DNA of 64,000 bases. Origin: Tethya wilhelma (Eukaryota > Porifera > Demospongiae > Tethyida > Tethyidae). The stretch is taken from contig CAXIPT010000009.1 in the NCBI GenBank assembly GCA_964030475.1, forward strand, positions 3,090,223 through 3,154,222. The letters run 5' to 3'. A program made the position numbers and the translations under genes. The notes under the pieces were generated by a model. It made no database searches and was not told where the DNA came from. It worked only from the letters and a program-made list of their open reading frames with translations. Of this stretch, positions 54,560 to 64,000 are shown one piece after another (within the stretch, counting starts at the first letter, position 1; every line of letters starts with the position of its first letter).

Positions 54560-54730
54560 CATGCATATAATGTTCTTTTCAGAATCTGTTCTCAGTGACT
54601 GACATGTATACAGAGCTTAATTTTCGAGCCTATTATAATAAAATTACTTTAATTGCAAATGTGTGTTAACAATAAATATGATTAATTTTTATACTAGAAG
54701 ATATTTTAGGATCGAGTCACACAATAGTTT
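54560..54730 (-). pseudogene. decayed CARD exon remnant
   Basis: Two blocks match the intact CARD exon in the same order. GTTCTTTTCAGAATCTGTTC at about 54571 corresponds to 57010 onward, and ACTAGAAGATATTTTAGG at about 54694 corresponds to ACTAGAAAACATTTTAGG near 57078. About 58 extra bases lie between them and no frame survives. The position fits the missing first exon of the 53025-54266 paralogue. Confidence 0.6.
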
Positions 54731-54951
54731 CCAACTTTAATTTGTAAAAAAATAGTGATTATATGCATGTACTATATAGAAGTATTCACACAAGCAAAAT
54801 GATTTTATAGAATCTGTACAATCTGTATTCCCAAAATTACTACCGTACAAAAAATCTTCAAACTGGACCAAAAGAAAAAAAAAGGTCGGGGGGTGGGTGG
54901 GTGGGGAATATCAAACGAGGGTGGTCTTAAGTCAACCCTATAATTATCAGT

Positions 54952-57165
54952 TTACTTTTTGCTAGACTTGAAAGGATTCGACACTGTCCATCGTGACTTG
55001 CTTTTATCTTTGTGAGCCATCGCTGTTGATACACTAACGACAGGTAGTGAGGATATTGATGGTGTTGTAGCCTCTGTCTTGTTCCTGCCACCAGACTGTG
55101 GGGTGTACTGATGTTGAATCGTACTCATCCTCACAGGAGAAGCAACATCTCGCTTTCCCTTTGGAGTCCCAGAGCTACTCTGTTTCTGAAGTTTCGTCCG
55201 AGAGGTAGCTGCAGTTTTACTTGGAGGTTTCCTAATTTGTGTCGAAGGTGATGTCTGCCTTCCAGTTGCAGCTGGAACATTTGCTTCTAGTTTGGTTTCA
55301 CTTTCTTGTGGCTGTCTATAATTTGGTTTAGTAGTGGATGTGGTACTTGGGGTTGGTTTCAAGTGTGCCGGTACTCGAAGTGTATTGTGTGTGAGCTCAT
55401 GGTTGTTGGGTTGCTCCTCTTCAGTGTTCATGTGATGATTCCAACCAACTGGTTCGTCTTCCTCTTCTGAGAGCTCTTCCCTACATGAAGCATAAGCATC
55501 AGAATTATAAGCATCTGAATCAACACTGGAGTCATAGTGTGGGTATGAGCGTCGAGGCTGTTGTGTGATCACATTGGGCTGATGACTATGACTATTTCTG
55601 TGGGAAGAGGCTGGTTCAGGTGTTTGCTTTGATCCAAATCCAAACTTGCTCTTGAAACTGCTAACAGATCTTGATATGCGTCTAGTGATTTTGCTACCGA
55701 ACCCAGAAGAGTTTTCTTTATGTTTATGGGAAGGTGGAGCTTGTGAGTAGTAATGTCTGCCACTATTCTGTCTATTATATGATGGACGGTGATGTGGTTG
55801 ACTGGATGGCATGAAAGTAGCTCCTGACGGTCGCTCGTTAGGTGAAAATTGTCTAAGACTCATTGTCTCACACTTGTCGACTGAACTATCATGATAATCA
55901 TTGCGGTATAAGTATTCTGTTGATTGATGGTGCCTGGGAGCATTAGCCTGCCAGTCATGATCAGGAGCTCTCCCCTGATAAGTGGGGAATTCTTCAGTTT
56001 GGCTGAGGGAATATGAGGAAGAGTCATATGCATCTCTATAGTCCACTTCCTGCTCGGGAGGTTCTGAGCCACAGGTTTCATTGTCAGACGACTGGGGTTC
56101 ACAAACTCGTGATGATCGTGATGGAGGAACATTTAATTCGGAAAATTTTTCTTCAATATCTCCTTTTTGGCGGTCCAATTCATTCTGAATTATTCTCTTA
56201 AGAGATTCAAGTCGTCTCGATTGCCTGCCCACTTCTGCTCGTAGCTGTGCCTGATGTTCTCGCTTCAGTTCTTCAATTTTTCTTCTGTGTTTGGTTTTGA
56301 GGCTGTCATACTTTTTCTTCCATTCTTCATCATTCGCATCCAACTCTGCTCTCCATTCTTGATCTCTCTCGTGAATAACTTCTTCAAGATGATCGCTGTA
56401 CTGCACCTGACCCTGGAGTTTGTCACTACACTCTTGGAGTGCTTGCTTCAATGATTTGACTTGGGCTTGCAATGCAAGAAACTCATGATGATTATCACTG
56501 TTTCTCTGCATGTATTCAAACACACACAGATGGCTATTGTAAAGCATTTGAAGCTTAAAGGATACCCCTATAATTATATGTAAATCTATGAATACATATT
56601 ACATGTTACTAACCGAAGGAGTTCTACAAAGACTAGGTCGTCTTTGTACAGTTCTTGTAGGTGGTTGAGATGTGGGTGTGCTGTTTGTAGGCCTTGCACT
56701 TTCCTGAGTCAGGGCAGGAGGAGGAGAGCCTTTAGAATTCTCTGCAAGCAAATTAATTAAATTATTGTAATGTACAATTACTGCCAATTCTGTAACCTTA
56801 TTTACATTCATGACTATAATATTCTTAATGCTTTAATAAGCTGTAACAATAATAATTATCCTTTACGCTATATGAACATACCAGCATATTTTCCCCAGAC
56901 AGCTTTAACAGATTCTATTATGTGCTCCTGGCCTGGAATTTCCGAGAGAATGTTGACAAATTTTTTCAAGAATCCTTTTCCCCTTTTCTTCATGCTCTCC
57001 AAGAGGATGATGTTCTTTTCAGAATCTGTTCTACCAACACGTAGAGCTTCTTCCATTTCGTGTTTCGTTATCAGTTTACTAGAAAACATTTTAGGAGTCA
57101 CATCAGGTGGAAGAGCCTCCACCAGTTCCCCATGGAGATCAGTGAGCACTAGACGCTCATCACTA
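54952..57165 (-). CDS. CARD-coiled-coil protein, N-terminus cut by assembly gap
   Basis: Minus-strand exons 57165-56882, 56741-56614 and about 56508-54952 join in phase. The first exon runs into the n at 57166, so the start is missing. It encodes a CARD/Death-fold domain: SDERLVLTDLHGELVEALPP, KLITKHEMEEAL, GFLKKFVNILSEIPGQEH and ESVKAVWGKYA. A Pro/Ser/Thr linker follows (PPPALTQESARPTNSTPTSQ), then a heptad coiled coil (KSLKQALQECSDKLQGQ; WKKKYDSLKTKHRRKIEELK) and a long Ser/Thr/Gln-rich, basic C-terminus with SCREELSEEEDEP. CARD followed by a coiled coil is the layout of CARD9/CARD11-type NF-kB scaffolds, although no SH3-GUK module is present. Orthology is not claimed. A paralogue without CARD lies downstream. 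Confidence 0.65.
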
Positions 57166-57166
57166 N

Positions 57167-57267
57167 ATTAACAGGAAGTACTCTAAGAGAGAAGGTAAAC
57201 ATCAATACAATTAAAATATTACTAAAGAGTTCTAAAGAGTTACTAAAGAGTTCAAAGGATTATCACA
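57167..57267 (-). repeat. LTR fragment, first 101 bp, truncated at assembly gap
   Basis: Its reverse complement starts TGTGATAATCCTTTGAACTC and is identical over 101 bases to the LTR at 35838. It is joined directly to coding sequence ending AACAT and stops at the n at 57166. It is therefore the 5' LTR of the retroelement whose 3' end is at 35087-36201. Confidence 0.9.
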
Positions 57268-60200
57268 ATGTTAATTGCTAGCAAATTAATGAAAGGGTCG
57301 TTTGAAGTGTTTAGGGAGAAAATGACAAACAGAATTCCACGAATTAGCAAGAGTAGTCCAGTCCAGTAGCGATGTTGCTCTTTGTAAGGACCTGTGTAAG
57401 CATCAAAGACTGGCTTTAGCTTGTGTACCCAAAAAATGATATGATTCTTTGTACTCATCTTTTGTAGCCACTGGACAACCAGTAGGACTACTGTGTATGG
57501 AAGAGAGAGGAGGATTAGGACTAGTAGACCCATGATGAACAGAGGGATGTGTTTTCCAGTGAGGTAGTCAATGTTTCCATCATATAGCCACACTCTCTTA
57601 CTAGAGTTGTCAGAATAGGTGAGCGTGCCCGATTGAAATATTATGATTATGTTTCGAAGTAATTTTGCATACGATAGTAAAAACAAAGTTGCTAAGACTT
57701 GCACTGTGTTGGTCCCACACAGCTTTGTGATAGTGAAATAATGTCGACTCAGCAGAATGAGACTCAGCACTATGAACCAAATGTAGAGAGGAAAGAGAAA
57801 CTGTAGCCAAACTTTAGCATAGCCATCAAGACCATTATAGAAGCATACTTCAATACCAAGGTCCAGATTAAGCCAGGCTATGAACCAGCTTAAGAAAGAG
57901 TTTTTGATTTCTGGTGGGAAAAAAATGGCACTGTTAGCTTGGACAATGTTGGCGTAAAAGATTAGGCCATTGATTGTTCCTGTGGAGACTGTGAGATCTA
58001 GCAATCTGAGAGAGATAATGAGTGCCACTCCTGCTATTATGAATACTGGAACAATTAGAATTATCCACTTGTTTGAACAGGTTTGAGTACATGAGGATGT
58101 CCCTAACAATTGGCTGTAATTAATGAGGCATTGACCACAAAGAATGCCTGAGTGGTTTAAAGCACATTGCAGGTCAGCATAATACAAATCCAGCAAGGGT
58201 ACTTCTACACTGTCATAGCAATAATTGAATGGACAATATTTTGATATGATGATTCTAGGATCATCTTGAGTTGAATAAATCCACATAATTCCAGATCGTT
58301 CAATTTGATATGTTATTGTATTGCACTCAATGTTGTGCTCACCAAGATTAGGGTGACACACACATGTTCCACTTAGTTCTTGGAATGAAAAGCCAAGGGG
58401 GCAATAGCTTCTTACATTAATTGTGATTATCAAGTTTCTAAGGTAATAATCTTCTATATGACGAAGGTTATTTAGTTTTTGTTTGGGATATTCATAGTTC
58501 TCAACTGTTAAACTTAGGCATAAACTTGTGTTTAATTGAAATGAATAAATGGTGTAGCTCAAGGTTGTACAATGCTTGTTTACAGTTTGTACATTTTGAG
58601 AAAAATCAGTTCTAGCTATAGATGTAGTATTCAGTAATTTTGCATAGACAACTGCTGGTACAATACCCTTTCTCAATCCGACAGCTACAGCTTGGAATTG
58701 AAATTTTTCTCCTGGAAACAGTTCAATATTGTGTCGAGTTGTGTTGCAATCTGGGGTTGAATTATTGCACTTACACACTTCGGTAGGATTTGAAGATAAG
58801 AATGAATGGTTAAAATTTATGATATCAGAGGGAAATATATCATTTTTGCAACGACTACCAAGATAACCACCATAAAGTATATCTCCTGCAACTGTTGCAT
58901 TGTTGTTTATGAAATTCAATTTAGGGCATGATGTGCCACTTAATTGCAAAAATTCTAATAATATAGTTTTATATATGCCTTGCATATAGCTTGGATCATC
59001 GACGTATATAGCCCCTCCTTTTATTGATGCATAGTTTTCAGAAAACTCTATTGTGTTACTAGAATCTAGTATTACTAGTTGTGAATCAGAATATAAACAT
59101 AATGCTCCACCATTTGCACCTTTATTTCTTACAAAGGCAAGAGTAGCATTTGGGCCTTTTACCTCAAATTTAGTAGCAGCTGCAGTGATAGCCCCACCAT
59201 AGGGCGAAGTAGAAGTGTTGTTTTCAAACAGAATGTAAGCATTTTTTGAAATATGAACACTTGCTTCTGCAATATTAAAGGTAGAAACTTTAGTAATCAT
59301 GTGTTCTCCAGCCATATTATTGATAAAGTAAGTTTTGCTTCCTTCTTCAAAAGTAAGATCTGATTTTTTTGATATCACTCCTGAATTACCGTAAAGTATG
59401 TTTTGTCCATGGAAAAATACAGAAGAGGGGCGTTGAAAGCGTTTGTCAACAAATGAATAGAACGAAGTTGAGTAAGCAACAATGTCTTCAAAGTGTGTCT
59501 GGGTTGTACTGGTTATTAAATAACACTGTGTTAATTCAACATGGCTAAAAAGTGCTCTTGTGCTTGCAATGTATATTATTCCAAATATTTTTGATCCTGT
59601 GGATTCATTTATTAAACTATTTGTCATTGTTAGAATCCCAAAGCGTGAATAGAATACTATTGATTTTCTGTTGGAGTGCCCATATCCATGGATTACTAGA
59701 TGATCAATAGCAACATTTATTCCATGGGAAATTTGATCGTGATTAACTATGACAAGATCACCCATAATATTCTTATCCAATAGCACATCTGTTATGGTGA
59801 TGTTTAGTGTTGATTTGTGTATACCTTTGAATATCTTAATGTTCAATCCACCTGCTACAATGGTTGGAGAACGACTCATACGTACTTTAGGTGTAAGTAA
59901 ATATTTAGCATCATATATATCTCCATACCCATTGCTAAAACTACACATTGTGATATTAATGTTTGTCAGTATGAAAGGAGTATACCTTGGTCTGGTTCCG
60001 TTGAAAAGTATGAAGCAATTCTTGTCATTGTGTTGAAAGTTTGATTGAGACAACAAAAGCTCTCTTCTCACATTTCTAAGTAGCAATCCAATTCCTTTTG
60101 TTCCACTAACTGTAACATTCACAATAGTTACAAACATTGAGTCTGTTACAAAAATTGTAATGTCATTAAATGGTGTAGGACATCCACAGTTCTTCAATGA

Positions 60201-61371
60201 TATGTTTGCAACTGTGAGGTTATTAACTTTGCTAAAGAACAAACCAAAAGGACCCACACACTCAATCAAAGTGTGCATGAGGTTTAACGAATCATTTGCA
60301 TACTCAAAACGGGATATCTCAAAGCTTGAAACAGCTTCAACAAAAATCTTTTTGCTATCAATACTCACATTTTCATTTCCAATGATATGTATCCCTGGTG
60401 ATAGAGCTATTGATACAGAGGCATTGAAACTTTTGAAGCTCTGGATGTCTCTACTCAGGTCAGTTAAGGAAGTTTTGCTAATTAAGGTGAAAAATTATGC
60501 AAGATTGTTATATCTTCCAAACTATATATTGCATTACCATGGCAACACTTATGGTTGTTGTTCTGACTAACCATAATCTGATGGTTTGGTTACCTAGGTC
60601 ATGTGACATGAATTTAATTAATAATTAGTGATTTATGGATAATTTGCTACGCTGAGCTGAATACTGTTGCTATGGTTACGATTCTTAATGTGTAGAAAAA
60701 TCTCATTATATTATACCTAAATTCACTTGGAAAATTGGTACCTGATGCAAACTTACGGAAAAACAAACAAAATAAGTGAAAAAATTGGCCGAAAATGGTG
60801 TGCTATAAATAGAAAATTTGCTTTATCTCTATAAGTATACATTGTGTACCAATTTTCCAAGTGAATTTGTGTACTACATAGTAAGATGATTTAGCTGAAA
60901 GAGTTTGGTTACCATAGCAACATTATTCAGCTCAGCGTAGCATGTCATAATGTTCAGAAACCATCTCATCAATTAGTATAATTATTCATTAAGTTCATGT
61001 CACATGACCCAGATGACTAAACTATCACATTAAGATTAGATGAAACAACAACCACAAGTGTTGTTATGGTAATATATTGTACAGTTCAGAGGATACAACA
61101 GCATGAATATTTTGCATAAAGTACCACTTTAATTAGTAAACATGCCTTAACTGGCCTGAGTATCTTTGACCAACTCACTGAGAGTGTAGCAATGCTCCAC
61201 AGGACAAAGTGATTCTGCCTGTTGTTTACTTGTAATCACATAGATTGTGTCGTTGCTGTTATTTGCATGTATTCCAGCAGTATTTCTTAACAGAAGTATC
61301 ACCACTGCACAAAGTATCACCATGATCATGAGTTTCTGGCTTATCATAATTGTATTATAGAATCCTTTCAT
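57268..61371 (-). pseudogene. beta-helix/multi-span membrane protein copy broken by two transposons
   Basis: The N-terminal exon piece (61371-61163) encodes a signal peptide (MIMVILCAVVILLLRNTAG) and CYTLSELVKD. A 707-bp MITE interrupts the frame at 61160-60454. Coding homology resumes (DIQSFKSFNASVSIALSPG) and runs open through the beta-helix (STSPYGGAITA, GANGGALCLYSD, IKGGAIYVDD), the Cys-rich region and most membrane spans to FINLLAINIV. There the LTR starts; its last codons IIL are LTR sequence. The missing C-terminus matches 36202-36627. Removing the MITE with one TA restores the frame exactly (VKD-RDIQSF). It is about 80% like the intact copy by eye. Confidence 0.85.
60454..61160. mobile_element. 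707-bp MITE, TA target site, nested inverted repeats
   Basis: Ends CTCAGGTCAGTTAAGG and CCTTAACTGGCCTGAG are flanked by TA on both sides (60452-60453, 61161-61162). Nested pairs continue inward: GCTACGCTGAGCTGAAT with ATTCAGCTCAGCGTAGC, and TTCACTTGGAAAATTGGTAC with its mirror near 60848. The whole element can fold on itself. The TA duplication is typical of Tc1/mariner-superfamily non-autonomous elements. No transposase is present. Confidence 0.9.
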
Positions 61372-61609
61372 CTCAAGATATCGATGTCAGTATTGCTGCT
61401 ATATAATATTAGTTCAGTTGCCTTAAACTCAAAATACCTTTTATAGCCTTATAGTATAATTATAGTCCCAAATTTAACTTTCAAACTTTCAATTTGTACA
61501 TACAGAAATGGACACAATTGTGATCCCAAAAGGTATACAGACTATTATAATATTATTGCATGTTTTGTAAACTTATATTAAGTTATGTTATACATGTCAC
61601 TAGACTTGG

Positions 61610-61700
61610 TATAAAATTAACGTTTCAACGATCGTGACTTGCTTCTATTGTTATAAGTTGTTTCTGTTTTTGTCTAATTCTGAACAGATTAAAATTTTCT
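61610..61700 (-). pseudogene. short remnant of the coiled-coil gene family
   Basis: CGATCGTGACTTGCTTCT and TTTTTGTCTAATTCTGAACA match pieces of the coiled-coil genes (near 54989 and 53384). It marks a third, almost erased unit of the alternating array. Confidence 0.5.
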
Positions 61701-62716
61701 ATATAATTGTAGTACAGAAAATTTTAGACTGATATGATGCAAGTATTACTTACAATCTCATACATATAGAATGACTAGCATCTATTAGGATAGTGTGATN
61801 ATTCTTGTGTATCAGGCTGAATTTTAAACTTTCTTTGGATATAGTGTAAATGTAGAAGGTAACATTGACAGCCCTTAATGGTGCTCTTTATATACCAAAG
61901 GTACATGCCTTGGGGAAAGTACCTGGGGAACTCCTGAGAAGTGTTATCTTGATCCATGTGGGGGAACAACCAGGGAGTGTTTTAAAGGAACAGTTACACT
62001 GATGTAAATCAAAACCCACTATGAATACACACTGTATGGGCTATGAATAAAATCAATGTATATAAAACTACATCCACCATACATGACATAATGTCACCTA
62101 CATTGACATTCATTGACAACCAAAGATGTAGGAGTGAACAATCATTGCATGTACACATCCTGATCGTACATGTGGCATTGTAGGTAGCTGCATGGTAACT
62201 TTGGGAACACGATATATATGTATATATATATAGGACATATTATGTCATTGCCACTAACCTATGCAATAGTGCTGTATGAGCCTATGAATAATATTAATCT
62301 GATGCAATATCTAGCTCATATTTAACATCATACTAGCCCACATTGGCAGAGCAGAGGAGATATCTTCCCAGTAGCTACCAGCTGAAGGCACACACTATAA
62401 TACTGAAATCTCAAGACAATAATTATCAACTGCAATTAAGAATACAACTCAAGAGGAAATTTAACCCTTGATCTGATTCTTATTTGTATGTGTGGCTTAA
62501 TTGGCTGAATTCTCATAAGAGTTCTCAAGCTAGGATAATTTTTTAAGTTTTGTACAAGCTAAGGTCTCTCTCTCTACTGTAATTTGCCTGTGCTATGCAG
62601 ATTGAACAGCTCCCTATACCTATATATGCACATCCAATATAAGATAGCTAGAATCAATAATAATTTGGCATGCATATATAGCAGCTATAGGAAGACTTTA
62701 CACATGCATGCAATTA
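61701..62716. other. intergenic, assembly joint at ~61800; no gene seen
   Basis: AT-rich sequence with a short (TA)n near 62215. No frame, exon or clear repeat family is recognised. Confidence 0.45.
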
Positions 62717-63069
62717 CAGTAGAACCTCGATTATCCGAACCTCGCTTATCCGAACTCTCAATTATCCGAACAGAGCTGGAAGACCAAATTTCGGTTAATT
62801 AGAACAAATCTGAACGGACTCCGCCCTCTTTTCGAGCTTGAGGTTTACGTAATCGTGCACGCGGTTGGCTATTATTCAAGTTTGATCGAAGAAAAATACA
62901 ATCTACTAGTGTTCTGAGATGCTAAAGAGCTAGTAAAACTATCGTGGCTACTGTTAGAGCGGTAAAAACAAGCGTATTTTATCGCTTCAGTTATCCGAAC
63001 AAATTCGGTTTTCCGAACGCTTGAAGTTAGGCTGTGCCCCGAGGTGTTCGGATAATCGAGGTTCTACTG
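62717..63069. mobile_element. 353-bp Tigger/pogo-type MITE
   Basis: Ends CAGTAGAACCTCGATTATCC and GGATAATCGAGGTTCTACTG are inverted and flanked by TA on both sides (62715-62716, 63070-63071). Subterminal ATCCGAAC repeats on both sides and the CAGTAGAACCTC end are characteristic of Tigger-like elements of the pogo group. No transposase is encoded; the decayed pogo-type gene at 37564-39561 is only a possible relative. Confidence 0.9.
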
Positions 63070-63442
63070 TACTGTGAATGTAGTGTGCTATTAAAGCATA
63101 ATTATTATGACATTGTGTGTAATCTATAATGGAGCCCCATCCTATAATTCTGCAATCATATACTTCAGCAATATAATTCAAATTTCAAAGATTGGAAATT
63201 GTACATAAAAAAATAATCTAAACAAGTAGGTGGGCATTATTTGGAACAGCACATGTACCGGCCATTGAAATATGTATACAGCACAACTGCAATACATTCA
63301 CATACACAACACCATGTATCTTAAATGTTTAACACACACACGACTTACAACACTGGACATGACAGTATATTGATTGCATCTTGTGACAATAAAGTAGCAT
63401 GTATATTTCGATTGTGAACGTGCACATACGTATTCAGTCAAT
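63070..63442. other. intergenic, no gene seen
   Basis: Probable 3' flank of the LC3-like exon; nothing recognisable. Confidence 0.4.
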
Positions 63443-63602
63443 TCAACCAAACATTTCTTGCGAGGCGTACACAATGTACAAGAAGCCGTCAGAGTCCTGG
63501 TCCGTACGATAGACTTCAGAAGGGTCATGGAAGCACTCACCATGGAGCGACGGTTTACGATGAGGTAGAATCGCCTGGGTGTCCAACAGCTGCAATCTAC
63601 GC
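63443..63602 (-). CDS. LC3/ATG8-like terminal exon with two compensating frameshifts
   Basis: After an ACACAG acceptor the minus strand reads RRLQLLDTQA, which matches the RRRLQLNANQA of animal LC3. It ends SEVYRTDQDSDGFLYIVYAS then QEMFG and a stop, matching the LC3 C-terminus. ATG8 proteins are ubiquitin-like and are lipidated on a C-terminal glycine for autophagosome growth; here the stop directly follows that glycine. Between these blocks the LC3-like sequence FYLIVNRRSMVSAS is present but in another frame (63571 to about 63521). One extra base enters that frame and one missing base leaves it, so the annotated frame stays open but reads ILPHRKPSLHGECFHDP there. Upstream exons are not identified. 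It could be a real recoded protein, a pseudogene or two sequencing errors. Confidence 0.65.
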
Positions 63603-63660
63603 CTGTGTTATGTGATAATTAATTAATAATGTGAGATGATTACAGGGGTGAATCAAACCT

Positions 63661-63746
63661 TTACTCGTGCATGTATTGTGATGATTTGTTCTCCAATAAT
63701 TGAATTCCATCATTGAAGATTTTATTCAAGTTATTCTTACACAAGG
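63661..63746 (-). CDS. possible small terminal exon of an unknown gene
   Basis: After a TTTTCGTACAG acceptor, 28 codons end in TAA: a helical-looking stretch with LNKIFNDGIQLLENK. There is no family recognition, and its position just upstream of the LC3-like exon on the same strand is hard to reconcile with one transcript. It may be chance. Confidence 0.22.
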
Positions 63747-64000
63747 CTGTACGAAAATAAACATAAATCACTAGGTTTTATTACACATAGCCATGCAGGT
63801 ACAGGATACTGCTTACACTAATTGCCAAAGGTCAACACGTGTCCGCCTAGCTTAGCTTCCTTGCCTTAGCTAAAATATGCAACTAATTCATACCCAGCAG
63901 GTATTTAGGTCAAAGGGGAGAGCATAATGCACAGATGACTTAGGGGGAACATGCCCTCCTTATATTATATTGCAGACTTGGTTATTCTCTACATTATATT
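63747..64000. other. window end, nothing recognised
   Basis: No exon, RNA gene or repeat is recognised. Confidence 0.4.

Noticed and set aside
35087..57165. Inversion of the whole 22-kb block to explain the split retroelement
   Set aside because: Possible, but it would turn part of the same-strand tandem array around. Moving only the n-bounded contig 35087-36920 explains the data with fewer changes.
1..64000. tRNA or rRNA genes
   Set aside because: No cloverleaf-like segment with convincing A and B boxes and no rRNA core sequence was noticed. A tRNAscan or Infernal run would be decisive.

Overview
The window is animal-type nuclear DNA, most likely from a demosponge; a species such as Amphimedon is only a guess. 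It is AT-rich. The genes have short GT-AG introns, and the gene set is metazoan: p24 and tetraspanin proteins, adhesion-GPCR, TRAF, Death, CARD, glucosylceramidase and LC3/ATG8. Death-domain fusions and large tandem families in compact intergenic space fit sponge genomes. There is no prokaryotic operon structure, and I found no rRNA, tRNA or CRISPR array. Exon models were built by hand from splice sites, reading phase and family similarity. Single n characters at about 25959, 35086, 36921, 57166 and 61800 mark assembly joints or collapsed gaps.

Layout, 1-17.2 kb: the end of a tetraspanin gene; a p24/TMED gene; a glucosylceramidase (minus); a 16-exon plus-strand gene joining an N-terminal Death domain and an extra membrane segment to an adhesion-type GPCR; an intronless RING/TRAF-like gene (minus); and a second glucosylceramidase (plus) that lacks the signal-peptide exon. 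17.4-27.6 kb: a secreted AID/APOBEC-like deaminase homologue without the catalytic HxE motif; a Death-Death-TM-Death protein whose internal exons are all phase 1; an unrecognised open frame; and the 5' part of a chitobiase-like gene.

27.7-43 kb is repeat-rich. It holds a cluster of palindromes, four related fold-back elements, a decayed LINE, the 3' end of a Ty3/Gypsy-type element with its LTR, a HIRAN-like frame, a broken pogo-type transposase, a GC-rich repeat with a perfect hairpin, and a SWIM-CXXC-OTU block that looks derived from a transposase. 43.3-46.9 kb: a second TRAF-like gene without a visible MATH domain, and a small secreted peptide gene. 47.4-61.7 kb is a tandem family of beta-helix plus multi-membrane-span proteins (one intact, one 5' truncated, one broken by two transposons), interleaved with CARD-coiled-coil genes (one apparently complete apart from an assembly gap, one with a decayed CARD exon, one remnant). 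The window ends with a Tigger-like MITE and an LC3/ATG8 terminal exon carrying two compensating frameshifts.

The Death, CARD, TRAF, deaminase-like and multi-span receptor-like genes together suggest a neighbourhood rich in innate-immune signalling genes under fast turnover. The strongest structural result is that 35087-36920 appears to be a misplaced contig. Its LTR end and following coding sequence complete the gene interrupted at 57267, with a matching five-base target duplication.
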